The notes under the pieces: generated by a model | Told to the model about the DNA's origin: nothing | Database searches by the model: none | The model's input: only the letters and a program-made list of their open reading frames with translations | Program-made: the position numbers and the translations under genes | DNA from: Ophthalmolycus amberensis | Taxonomy: Eukaryota; Chordata; Actinopteri; Perciformes; Zoarcidae | Assembly (NCBI GenBank): GCA_024529925.1 | Contig: JAFEUB010001216.1 | Location: 597,501-661,500 of the forward strand | DNA: 64,000 nt | Reading direction: 5' to 3' | Part shown: positions 24,400 through 35,480 of the stretch, piece after piece | Layout of the letters: each line of letters begins with the position of its first letter | How positions within the stretch are numbered: the first letter of the stretch is position 1

Positions 24400-24498
24400 C
24401 GACCCAAATTATATATATATATATAATATATATATATATATATGTATATATATTATATTCAAATTATATATATATATATATATATATAATTTGGGTAT
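24400..24498. repeat. AT-rich near-palindrome (ACCCAAATTATATATATAT arms)
   Basis: ACCCAAATTATATATATATA at about 24400 is mirrored by TATATATATATAATTTGGGT at about 24478-24497, with TA repeats between. This is a potential cruciform about 98 bp long, next to the hAT transposase ORF. Confidence 0.85.
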
Positions 24499-24639
24499 AT
24501 CTATATTCAAGAAGTCTAGTAACGTCTCTGTGTAGTAAACTGTCAAATAAAATAAAGAAAGTACACCAATTATATTTTAACAAATATTCTGATTTTTCAA
24601 ATTTAACTGGATGGATTATAAATAATACATAGAAATACA

Positions 24640-25060
24640 TGAATAAATGTTCTTCTCATTTCAAGTAAAATAACGGCTGGATTAAAGAATAAATTACGTA
24701 ACACAATTCATTTTAGATAAATTATAGTTCACTGAATTGTCCTGCAGCTTTAAACTCAGTTCATTCAGGGTGAAGTGAAAAAGCCATAATATTATATTTT
24801 TCTCATCTTCTAAAAAGAGAAATTAGTGTTATGAGTCTGTCCAGTCAGAGTCTAATGACTCTGGTCTCTCTGGTCATTTCTCTCTTTTGGAAATCATTCT
24901 ATGATTTGACTTTCACAACTCACACTTCAACAGTCCTGCTCTGCTGTCTGTGTCCTCGTCTCTCCCTGTGTGAACATCTCACTCAAGTCAGGAAACTTGT
25001 CAGAATACCCATATTTGATTGGATGAGCTGCATCACGTGATGTGATTCACAACGCATTGG
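24640..25060. mobile_element. fragment of the CAGTGGCGGGCC hAT family (copy 3)
   Basis: CATATTTGATTGG followed by GAGCTGCATCACGTGATG and TGATTCAC at about 25010-25050 matches the same succession at about 14998-15038 in copy 1. The preceding 150 bases also align loosely (TTTCACAACT, CTGCTCTGC). No terminal repeats are visible. It lies about 1 kb upstream of the transposase ORF and could derive from that element's flank. Confidence 0.5.
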
Positions 25061-25177
25061 TCAGTGTTTTTCCTGCACCGCTGAACAACTGCCGTAAATG
25101 CTGGAAAAATTCCGCTGCATAAAAAATGCCCTTCAAAATAAAATCACAAATTTTTTTTGTTTTTTTTTTTGTCAGGC

Positions 25178-25232
25178 AAAGGCCCGCGACCCACTGAAAA
25201 CGGGTCCGCGACCCACCAGTTGAGAATCACTG
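25178..25232. mobile_element. hAT terminus (reverse of CAGTGATTCTCAACTGGTGG)
   Basis: CCGCGACCCACCAGTTGAGA followed by ATCACTG is the characteristic right end of a common teleost hAT family. The matching left end is not visible, so this is a fragment. Confidence 0.5.
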
Positions 25233-25235
25233 CCC

Positions 25236-25380
25236 TAAAGCATACCCTGCTTTATGGTCTGTTTGACTCTAAATGGGACCATAATTTACTGATTTTGAGA
25301 GATTTTGTGGTATACCAACAAATTGCGACGCATTATTTTTTGTAGTCATAGCTACGAATGCTTGATGAGAACAGCCTGAT
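25236..25380. repeat. interspersed repeat families B and C, joined
   Basis: The left part matches family B (CCTAAAGCATACCCTGCTTT). The right part (GACGCATTATTTTTTGTAGT, then CATAGCTACGAATGCTTGATGAGA) matches a segment at about 31635-31685. Confidence 0.6.
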
Positions 25381-25529
25381 GTACAAATATATATATATAT
25401 ATATAATAACAATTATGACCAGATACCGAAACTTACCCAAAGATAAGAAGTTTACCACAGCCTCTAGCATAATGTCTTGCTTTTCCTGTCTTTGCTGATA
25501 TCTTTCATTGACATAACTACTTCATATTA

Positions 25530-25640
25530 AAGGTCCTTAAAGGAACAGTGCAACATTTTGGGAAATGTGCTTATTCACTTTTTTTTTACCAAGAATTAGA
25601 TGAGACGCTCTATGCTTCGCTCTGTCCAAAGGTAACAAAA
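25530..25640. repeat. dispersed repeat, AACATTTTGGGAAATGTGCTT type
   Basis: TAAAGGAACAGTGCAACATT, TTGGGAAATGTGCTTATTCA and AATTAGATGAGACGCTCTAT are the hallmark of a very common teleost interspersed repeat. Single copy in this window. Confidence 0.55.
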
Positions 25641-27700
25641 TCATCCTGCCATATATATACATATTAAATCTGCATAAAATTGAAAGTGTAAAAACGACAA
25701 TTCACCTTATTAAAATACAGGGCATTAGGCCCACATGTTATGACGGCATTACCAGTAGAAGAGTCGCTGTTTTCCAGGAAGTGACAGATTTCATGAGTTA
25801 TTTTCCTTTAAAGATACATCAGTAATCTTACCTCTGCAGTCTGGATAATGTCTCCCAGCTCTGTACTGTCCTTTTGTTTATTTTCATGACACCCTGGAGT
25901 ATATTTAATACACCACATGAGCAGGCAGAGCCTATTTATACCACTCTGCTGAACCCTCACTGTCATGTGAGTTTGTTAGACTTCAGTGTGTAACATAAAG
26001 CTGTGTGATTCCTGGAGCTCCGTCGCGAGGAAACATGATACTCTAGCCAGTCTGAATGAGTGAGTCCAGGGGCTGAAAAAGCTGCACGCAGTTGCAGCAC
26101 AGAGGGTTTTTACTGAGCGTGACACGACCCTGTGAAGGTTACTCATCCATGTAAATAATATGGCATCCATGAACAAACACATACTGAGGAACGAGCACGG
26201 TGCAGGACACTGATGCAAAGACACACAACGATTATCAGAGTATCAGGTATTAAAATGAATAAATCCATGAACTTGCTGTGAAATAGGAGATGCAGATATG
26301 ACCCAAGAGAATTTATGGTCAAAAACACATTAAAATCTAAATGAGGTAAAACACACAAAAATACACGTGAATTCAAACAGACACTGAACAGTAAACAGTA
26401 ATGTACACCAGGGGGTTTACTTTACGTCTTTATAAACATCAAATAAATATTCTTATAGTAAGATTAACTCGAGTACCAAAAAATTGTTGTGTTTTGTTCC
26501 GCTGTCTACTCATTTACTTAACATTAAAGATTACCTGCACAATTAAAAGGTTTTTTTTAAGCCGTGAACTTAACAACATGACAGGACTTTGATCAAACAT
26601 CCTTGCTGGTGTAAATATTGACATTTATTACCATAAGCACCTTATAAAACCTGGCAAATCAGTGTTAATGTGCCCTCCTACGCTATGACAAGAGTGATAA
26701 AGCATTAGGTTGATTAGTACGTTTTTTACTCATTCAGCGACTGCCTTGTTAGCTAGCAAACGTTGGCGCGCTGATTCCACAATGCTTTCATGCTAACAAC
26801 AAATAAGCGGAACAGCATATTGCTATTGCTATTTCAAGCTACTGCAGCCGTCATATTTGTTAACGCTACGTCGAAGCTTTCGTCATAAAGCGGGTGTGGT
26901 ATCATCAAAATGATGAAGTGGGTGGACGTAGGCTGAGACCTGTGGGTGAAGATACATTTTAAGGCTACACAATTTACCAATATCATAGGTAATAACTTCT
27001 TACACCTTCAATTTTATTGTAAAATCAACGGACTGATGTGTTAGCTATATACAGGAAACATACCATGTCAAAATTGTGTAACTTTTAAAAATATATATTT
27101 ACTACCTGCTTAAATTCACAGCCGTTCATTAACCTCACAGACGTTACTGCCAGTGCAGGGCAGCATTGGCATATCATCTCGCTCTTTCAATTACCATCAA
27201 AATAGCCCACTTTTTGCAGAAAACACACAAATCTGGCAATTCTGCATAAACTTTACCAGTAACACTATGTGGAGTTAAAATGGCAAGGTTGTTTGAGATC
27301 GTTAAAAGTATGAATACGTCGCTGTTTTAGCTTATTTGAAGAACGAAAGAACCTCCATTCCGGAGGTGCGTTTCCGAAAGGCTAAAATTTAATTAGACGT
27401 TAATTGCCCACTTAAAATATCACTCCCTTCTCGTGTCTGAAGCAGGTTTCCATTAATAATGTGTAGTTTATCGCCCCAACCTGAGCTGCAATAGAATGTA
27501 CTCGGGTCATTTTCTGCGACTTGGCAAACGTTCTAACGTTCTATATGGAGGACATTATGCAACTGGCTTTTACTCTTTACAATACAAAATTCAAAGCTCC
27601 ATTGAGCAGCCTACATTCTGATTGTGGACACACGAACTTCCACCAAAAGTCGACTAAATTGTTTTGGTCAACACGTTAGCCAACAGCAGTTGTGTTTTTT
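25640..27700. other. intergenic, no feature seen
   Basis: AT-rich, non-coding. No terminal repeats or homologous modules were noticed. Confidence 0.4.
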
Positions 27701-27714
27701 GAGTTCAGCGGATG

Positions 27715-28100
27715 AGTGTAGGTCCAATATTCCCTCTCATTTTAGCTCTGGATTTGTCTCCTCCAACTCCTGAGATAAGTGTCCGTCTCTTTAGCTGCTA
27801 AATGTTCCACTTTCTTTCATTTGTAAGCCATTTTGGTGCTGGTCAGGTAGTGTACAGTGTGTTGAAAAAAATATTACTGCCTGCTGCTGCTGGAAACTGC
27901 TGGTTTATGAAAGCACTGAGACTAAACCATACGGTAACTGTACCGATAAAAACCAAAACAATGAGCTAAAAGAGGCCAAAAAGCTCAGTAGAGCTGCAGA
28001 GCAGGGGGTAATTTGTGACCCCTTATATGCTACACGTTTGATTTATTGATAATATATGATTAGCGGATCTTTTAATGTGTAAAATCTGTGAAATTCCCCT
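27715..28100. repeat. interspersed repeat family A, copy 3
   Basis: GTCCAATATTCCCTCTCATT, CAACTCCTGAGATAAG, CTCTTTAGCTGCTAAATG, GTGCTGGTCAGGTAGTGTAC and CAAAACAATGAGCTAAAAGA follow the family A order. It extends farther right than the other copies, to about 28100. Confidence 0.75.
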
Positions 28101-28349
28101 TTAAGGTTATTGGGTGGGGAGTGAGGGTCCTCATGGGTATATAAGTTCAAACCTGTGTGTGTGGGCTGTGAAAGGTGTCCCAGCTGCTGCCCATGCACTT
28201 CTTCTGGGCCTATGAATAATGCAGAACTCACATTTTCATACCACTTCCTCTTCCCTCCCTCCATCCCACTCCCCCTCCACTGTGCTGTAGTAAAAATAGA
28301 AGCGCAGACTTTCGCTCCTGTGTTTACACCATCATGACCCTCCCCATTG

Positions 28350-28490
<141 letters not shown>

Positions 28491-30289
28491 GACAGTGGCG
28501 TTATTACTCTCATTCATCTCAGCGTGTTCGCTCTATCCTCAGCGGGAGCCTGTAGAGCAGAAACAAGAGTAGAGGTTGCCGGGGCCAGACTGGGAGCAGG
28601 GAGAAGGTTCCTCAGGTAGCACATAGATGCTTCATCTCCATATCTTTATTATGTGCCTCGTAAAAATAGCCCTGCTTAGGCCTCTCTCTGCTGCTCGCCT
28701 CCTTTCGCCTCCCACTCCTCTGCATGCACTCAGTCGCCGCTCTGGGGAAATGAGGAGGCTGCTCTGCTCAGACGTTAAATGTAGAAACTGGGATGCACAG
28801 ACAGAAAAAAATAAGATGCCTGTTCCTTCTCTGCGGATGCAAAGCAGTAATAAAGGTTCCTGTCTGTACACAAATGAAACTCATAGGCTATGTAAGATGT
28901 GGGGAAACCAATATAAAGGCACTTTATTTTGTTTGTTTTTAGCATGATCCTGAGAATGGTATCCCGCTTGATGGTAAGGAACATTAAACTGGTCACCGTT
29001 TACATTTTTTGTAAATAGTTTTTGAGGAGAGACAGTAAAAACCGGACTGGCTGGTTGCTCCGAGTGACTTAAAAGATCAATATGTGCTTTAATGTCGGTG
29101 ATAAGTAGCTATTTGCTCAATCTGGCATGTGGACATTATGATAATATAAAATAATGTGCAATGTCACTACTAAATAAGTAAACCGATATATTTGTTGTAC
29201 ATTTTCTGGCAACCACCAAACATGAAGCAAAGAATGTCATAAATTACCTGTTCATTAGACTCCTCCCCCCAAACAACAATTGTCCAATCAGAGGTTAACA
29301 ACCTTAACTGTGCAGGGCAGGCTTGTTAAAATGAGGATTTTGTTAAAGCAGTGTGCAAAACCACAAGAGAAAACAGAATTAACTAAACTGTGTGTTTGTC
29401 TGCTCTGACGTAAGCCTCTAACATTAGCATGCCTGGCTAACTATACAGAAGTATCCCAGCATTACTTCCAAGGCCATGAGTTAGCATCCCATATGCTAAC
29501 TACATTAGTATGTGTGGTTACGTTGGTTTACGGTAGAGAAGGCCCTGTTCACGATTGGCATATTAATGTGTGATTTAAGTGGACGAGGGGAATAGTAAAA
29601 TTAGGTAAGGCCGGCAGAGACGGTAACATTATTGCCGCCCTAAGTTAAAATACTTTAACTTTATGAAGTCGTCTTTGACGAAATGTACAACCGGATGTTA
29701 CGTAGCTCCCTCAAACCAGAGAATGTTGTTTAAGTTGGGAACAGAATATTAAGAGAAAGCTTTGCTTTATAGCTACATGCTATTCATAAAATAATAGACA
29801 CAAACCATTTTATTTCATATATATTTTATTCCATTTATGCCGTCCAGAAGGTGTTTTCTGTCTACTGTCTACCTGATTCCAGCTGAATAAAGTCTAACAG
29901 CCTAATTGTGTGATTATACTTCTGCACAAGCTGTCATCCCAGGACAAAACCTGTGTGCTAAAAATCACGTTAGCATACAACTAAACTGCATTCTCAATTA
30001 CCGTTTCCTGTTTTTCCCGGATTACGGTTGTAAATTTAAACAAAACAAAACGAAAACACAGTTTTAGTAAAGGGTCAAATGGGAATTTTTTATCCATTCA
30101 TTCACAATTTAAAATTAGATTTGATGCTTCTATCTATATCCTCCATGGATGATTTACTTAACCTATTCGCCAGGAAAAAATGTTGACATTGTACATTTCT
30201 GCAAATGTTGACATACGTTGAATGTCAACGTTTTTGGACCAAACTAAGTTAAAGAAATACATTTCATGTCATGCTTGTGTCACCTGCAG

Positions 30290-30600
30290 CAACGCACAAT
30301 GACACATGGTTAACATTGTAAAACGATTGGTTAGGTTTAGGCAACAAAACTGGTTGAAGTTAGAAAAAAGATCATGGTTTCTGTTAAGAAAACAGCGGAA
30401 AAATGTAATGTAACAACTTTAACAGCGGAAGTACGTAGATAAAAAAGAACACCCATAGCAGGCTTCGTTAGGTAACATTACGGTAACTTTGTTACGTAAG
30501 AGCCGTAAAGTCAACCTTTACTTTCGGTTTCACACGGGACACCAACAGAGGTCTCTTGTGTGAAAGTCCTGTGTTTGTTTGATCCATTCGTCATCCCTTA
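30290..30600. repeat. interspersed repeat family C, copy 2
   Basis: GGTTAGGTTTAGGCAACAAA, AAAAAAGATCATGGTTTCTG and TGTGAAAGTCCTGTGTTTGT repeat the order seen at 21180-21600. Confidence 0.65.
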
Positions 30601-31175
30601 TGTACTCCTTATTATACAATATAACTTCCAGTAATGGTCACTCTTTGTACTGCGTCACTTTCTCAGATAGATTTTAAAAACATCCACATTCAACGTATCC
30701 GTGGTTTGCAGAAACATACAGTTCCAGATGTACCTCACATCACTGACTTACTTCAGATTTAAAATCATAAATGATGAGCTGCTTATACTTTGAATGGGAT
30801 ACAACAGCTTTTACACAGCAGGGAACACTAGTCTAGTTAGTGAACACTGGCAGCAGAAAATCACTCTGTTGATAAAGGTCTCCTCTTGCCTCTTCTCGTG
30901 TCTCCTCCTCCTCCCTATTAAAGGGCACAGTGGAAACAAGGAGAAGATAGATGGAGCCGACAAAACAACAATATTTGAACACGGTCCATGTGCCTCGAAT
31001 GAAAGAGGTATTTGAAGACGCTCCTCCCACTTAGGATTCCCTCAACACAGGCTGACAAAGAGGGAAACTGTGACTTCAGGTATGTTGGTAGGAGTTGAGT
31101 AGTTGTGTGTATGTGTGCTGTGCTGATAGAGGAGCGTTAACGGTAAAGCTGCAGACACTGTTGAACCCATCAGTC

Positions 31176-31177
<2 letters not shown>

Positions 31178-31215
<38 letters not shown>
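31178..31215 (+). repeat. (GA)n microsatellite
   Basis: About 18 GA units. The interval 28490-31420 otherwise holds only the family C repeat and no gene I can support. Confidence 0.95.
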
Positions 31216-31218
<3 letters not shown>

Positions 31219-31419
31219 TCTATGGGCCAAAGACCCAAATTTCACGGTATGGTACCCTTCAAGGTGACAACATTTTGAAAAGATGTACAGTATGTCATAT
31301 ATGATTATGATTGGTGTGTTAGGTATTACTGAGTAGTGGTTTTGTCACTGCCCTTACATATTTCGGGTCATTTTCATGATATTTATTAATGTATTGGTTG
31401 TATTTGATCAACGTTACAT

Positions 31420-31690
31420 ACTTGCGTTTTCCCACGAAAGCTGGCAACACCTGTACATTTTCGCTCGTTACACGGACTCTGTCTTTTCGAAATAAATTTC
31501 CATCTTCACAGGAAACAACTTAGTTAAGTTTCGGAAAAGGTCGTGAAATACTTAAGTTAGGTTTTGACAACAAAACTACTTACCGGTAGTTATGTGGTTG
31601 ACATACAAAATGATTTTGTGGGATATTTACAAATTACAGCGCATTATTTTTTGTAAGTATAGCTATGAATGCTGGATGAGACCAGCCTGA
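31420..31690. repeat. interspersed repeat family C, copy 3
   Basis: TTACACGGACTCTGTCTTTT, GGTTTTGACAACAAAACTAC, GCGCATTATTTTTTGTAAGT and ATAGCTATGAATGCTGGATG match parts of the other copies and the 25311-25380 segment. Confidence 0.6.
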
Positions 31691-31945
31691 TTTGGTCTCA
31701 TTTTCCAGGGAACATGTTTGGCTTTCATTAGGTTCCTAGCTTTGAGTCTATAAAGGGGACCCTTGAGCTCTTTCAGTTGTCACCAACAAGTAATTTTCCA
31801 CATTTAAAAAAAAAGAAATTCAGCTAGGAATATCACAGACACAGTATTATAAGGGCAAATTATACTTTCCATACCCGCATAGCCGTAAAGGTCTGTGTGA
31901 CGTAAAGTGTCCACAAGTGTCTGCAGCCTGTTCGTGCCTTCAAAC

Positions 31946-32445
31946 TAGGGGTGGGGGAAAAAATCGATACAGCATAGTATCGCGATATTTTGCGTGCCGA
32001 TATTATATCGATACACGGATGCCAAGTATCGATCTTTTGTTATATAAACTATTAAAAAAATCAAAAATCAAAAAATCAAATCAATTGCTTTTTCAGTCCA
32101 CTAGATGGTGCTGAGTTGTTTTCTGGTAAGGTCAGTTGAGGTGCCGGATTCAGCTGTGCGTGATTGGTAGGAAGTTGGTCGAAACAAAAATGGAGACATC
32201 AGAGAAAGAACTCAGATAAAACATGTTGTTGACACAGTTTTCCTTTGGGGACATAATTTGAAGTTGAAAAAAGTAATAAATCGCAATATATGTTATCACA
32301 ATACTCAGAATATCGCAGTATCGTGAAAGTATCGTGATAATATCGCAATATCGTAATAATATCGAAGTATCGTGATAATATCATATCGTGACCCAAGTAT
32401 CGCGATAATATCGTATCGCGAGATCTCTGGCGATTCCCACCCCTA
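31946..32445. mobile_element. non-autonomous hAT-like element (TAGGGGTGGG termini), perfect TSD
   Basis: Starts TAGGGGTGGGGGAAAAAATC and ends GGCGATTCCCACCCCTA. It is flanked by CTTCAAAC at 31938-31945 and 32446-32453, a perfect 8-bp duplication. The interior is dominated by degenerate TATCG/CGATA repeats on both sides. No transposase. Confidence 0.9.
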
Positions 32446-32453
32446 CTTCAAAC

Positions 32454-34560
32454 GTGTTTAAGGTGTGTCACTTATTTTTGAATAAAGTTCTAACAAATAG
32501 AAACTAACATCTAACTCTAACCCACATTCTGTTGATTCACTGTGCCTTCGCTTCCTCACTGTCTGACAAGCTAACAGGTGACTTCAAATTTGTTGTCATA
32601 TAGGGACTTTAAAGCTTTGGCAGTACTCGCACTTGGCAACATATCGCGAGCCTTGGCAGAGGCGCCCGAGCTCCGAGCATTCACAAAGGCATTTATGCTC
32701 AAAGCGCTGTTCGTTGCACTATTCTCCGAAACCCTGGAGGGCGTACGAACAAAATGTACTGGGAAGAATCAAGAAGACAACTGCGGCAAAACGCCATAAA
32801 CCAACCTCCACAATGCCGAGGAGGGATTGTAGTTAACTGTAAACTCATATCTCATATTCATGGACAACTGTATTGCCTTTGTACAAACCCTGTAAAGAAA
32901 CAAGACAAGTATTACATGCATTATGAAGGAAAGAAGGTTGAGTATTCTGTAAACAATTTGATTTGGCTGCAAAATATTTACTGAAATGTAGATTTTTAAG
33001 ACGTCCTGTTTCTCAATTGGACTTCTTTGTATAATCCCTAGACATGTAAGTAGTGTTTTTATCAGGAAACTATTTGTGACGAACACGTCTGAAAAGCTGT
33101 GATAGCGAGCACTGCACGCGTCAAGTTAAAGTTTAGAGGTGGCCTGACGTGCTTATAAATAGTCAATTTTAAACTCAGGCGGATTGATACAGGTCGAGCA
33201 TTCAATTTGTTTCAGCTTTTGAACAACAGTTTGACCTTAAAATAAAAAGTGACAACCCCTCGCTCCCCACATGTACGGACCATGAACGCAGACAATGTTA
33301 TCGTACGTGCAGGACTGAGGAAAGTACTCATGTCTGTTTAAGAGTATTAAAAGGTAGAAAGCACTGGGATATACAAATGTGGACGTCCTTGCAGACGGGC
33401 TGATGACAACATGTATGTTTACAAGTCTACATTATAAACAAAGAGTACTTATTACCTTTCATGCAAGCGTAGAACATACAGGCACGTCTGCAAATGGTTT
33501 CTTCTTTTATTGCAAGGGGGGTTGAAGTCAAAACATTTATTTACTTCAACCACTATATGATGTCCTATCTTTTACATTGCTGGCAGATGATACTTTAAAC
33601 TATACAGTTGGCAACTATTATAAAAATACCTTTTTGTTAAGTCGCTCGAGCTGTAATCATATGACATTTAATGCTCCTAATGGCATTTGCAAGATTCCAC
33701 TGTGCCAAAAGAAAAACAATAAATATGATAAAAAGTTATTTTTTATTAAAGTTACCAAATGCTTTAGCTTTGCTTTGCTTTCTAGCTTAAAGGGTTTACT
33801 GCATCTCTTGTGTCTTGTGGGGTTGTGTTGCTCCGGTAGGTTGCTGAAAAGCAATCATTTATTTTACAAAACAGCAACAAAAGATTGAGATCTTTTAGGT
33901 AGGCTTGGTGCATCAGGTCCGGTAAATCCAACACCTTTCAGTGCATTCACCAATGACTGACTGGGACCACTTGAAGGATTTCAGTGTTGTTCTGAATGTA
34001 ACTATGCTGTCATTTAAATTAGATTTTTCTTTCTTCTGTGAAAAACACCAAAATGTTAACTTGCATCCCTCTTTCTCTGAACCATGTGATTTTAGGTAAA
34101 GGATGCTAGTGCCGGAGCGGAGAAGATTGACGGATAGAGATTCAAACTGAGGGGAGTTAAGTTCACCTCCACCAATTTCAAAAAGGAAAATGTGAAGCAG
34201 CAAACAAACACGGCGGGAAGAATCCACGTCAGTGGCTCTGTTTGAAAGGACAGCAGAACAAAAGCAAATCAGGTGAAAGAAAACACATTCTGTAGCACAC
34301 TGAAACATGCTGATACGTGCCGTTGTAGAGGAATCAAAGCGTCGTTTTCAGACCGTTTGTGAATATGAAGCATATCGCAGACAGACTGTCACACCTTCTT
34401 CTTTGACCGTTTTCTGTGGCAGGTTTTTTAAATTACCCCCCCGGACACCCTGCAGTCTCCTAAGCTTTTCAAAGAGCTTTTAGTTTGGCATTTGATTCCC
34501 TGCTCTCCTTTTCTTTTGACGTGTCTGTTTCCTTTTTCTTTTCTTCTTCTTCGTCTCTTT
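32454..34560. other. no recognisable feature
   Basis: I see no gene, transposon terminus or tandem repeat here on either strand. Small open frames are short and low in complexity. Confidence 0.4.
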
Positions 34561-34618
34561 CATGCAGAGCACTTTGGCAGCTGAAAGGGATTGTTGGAGG
34601 AGTCCATCGTTATTCAAT

Positions 34619-35068
34619 GGGGAGAGGAGAGGAAGGAACAAAGGAAACAAGAAAAGGAGAGAAGGGAAGAGAGGAGGCAGTGGGAAAGGAGGGGAGGAAA
34701 GGAGACAAGGACGTGAAAGTAGAGGAAAGGAGACAATGGGAGAGTACATGGAGGAGAGGAGTGAAAGCAAGGTGAGGAAATGAAAGGGGACAGGAGAAGA
34801 GTTGAAAGATATGTAAAAATAGAAAAGGAGAAGGGATAAAGGAGGAGAAGAAAGAAAATGTGAAAGGTGGAGAAGAGAAGCAACGAGGAGAGAAGGGGGA
34901 AAGAGACAATGTGAGAGGAGACAAGGAGACACTGGGACGATGGGACAAGGGGACATAAGGGAAGAGAGGAAACGAGGAGAGGAAATGAAAGGGGAGAGCA
35001 TGAGTAGATAGAGGAGGGAAAAGAAATGGATAGAAGAGAGAAGAAAAAAAGGAGGAGGATGAGAGACC
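34619..35068 (+). repeat. ~450-bp polypurine tract
   Basis: Almost only A and G on the + strand (GGAGAGGAGAGGAAGG, GAAAAGGAGAAGG and similar), not a simple tandem repeat. The reverse strand gives long S/F/L/P-rich frames with no homology and no splice logic, so it is non-coding. Confidence 0.9.
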
Positions 35069-35098
35069 AGTCGTTCTTTACCCGGGCTGGAGGGGGTT

Positions 35099-35427
35099 GG
35101 GGGGGGGGGGGGGGCACAGCGGGGGGTTAGGGAGGTGAAGGGGGGAAGGTGGGCTCCTCATCCTTCTCTTCTCCAACTGAGCCTCCTTCCTCAAGGTCAG
35201 TCACACATACACACACACACACACGTGCACACACATGTACACGTTCACACACAGGCAGGCAGGTTGGCAGACATGGCACACACACACAGACACAAACAGA
35301 CACACACACATTTAGTCGAGCTCAAGTAGAAAAGACGCCTTCTGCCTGCTTTTCTCTCTCCGACTCTCTGTACCAACCAGCCAAGTCTCAGTCAACCATC
35401 TGGAGATAAAAACACCATTCTCCCCGC

Positions 35428-35458
<31 letters not shown>

Positions 35459-35480
35459 ACACACATACACACACACACTG
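35099..35480 (+). repeat. G-run, (CA)n and C-run cluster
   Basis: Sixteen G at 35099-35114, CA-rich tracts at about 35202-35310, then about 17 C at 35427-35444 running into (AC)n to 35478. Between them 35140-35200 is unremarkable. Confidence 0.9.

Noticed and set aside
34480..35117. Long reverse-strand frames of 110-173 codons rich in Ser, Leu, Phe and Pro.
   Set aside because: They are a consequence of the polypurine tract, with overlapping frames all open at once, no domain and no splice signals.
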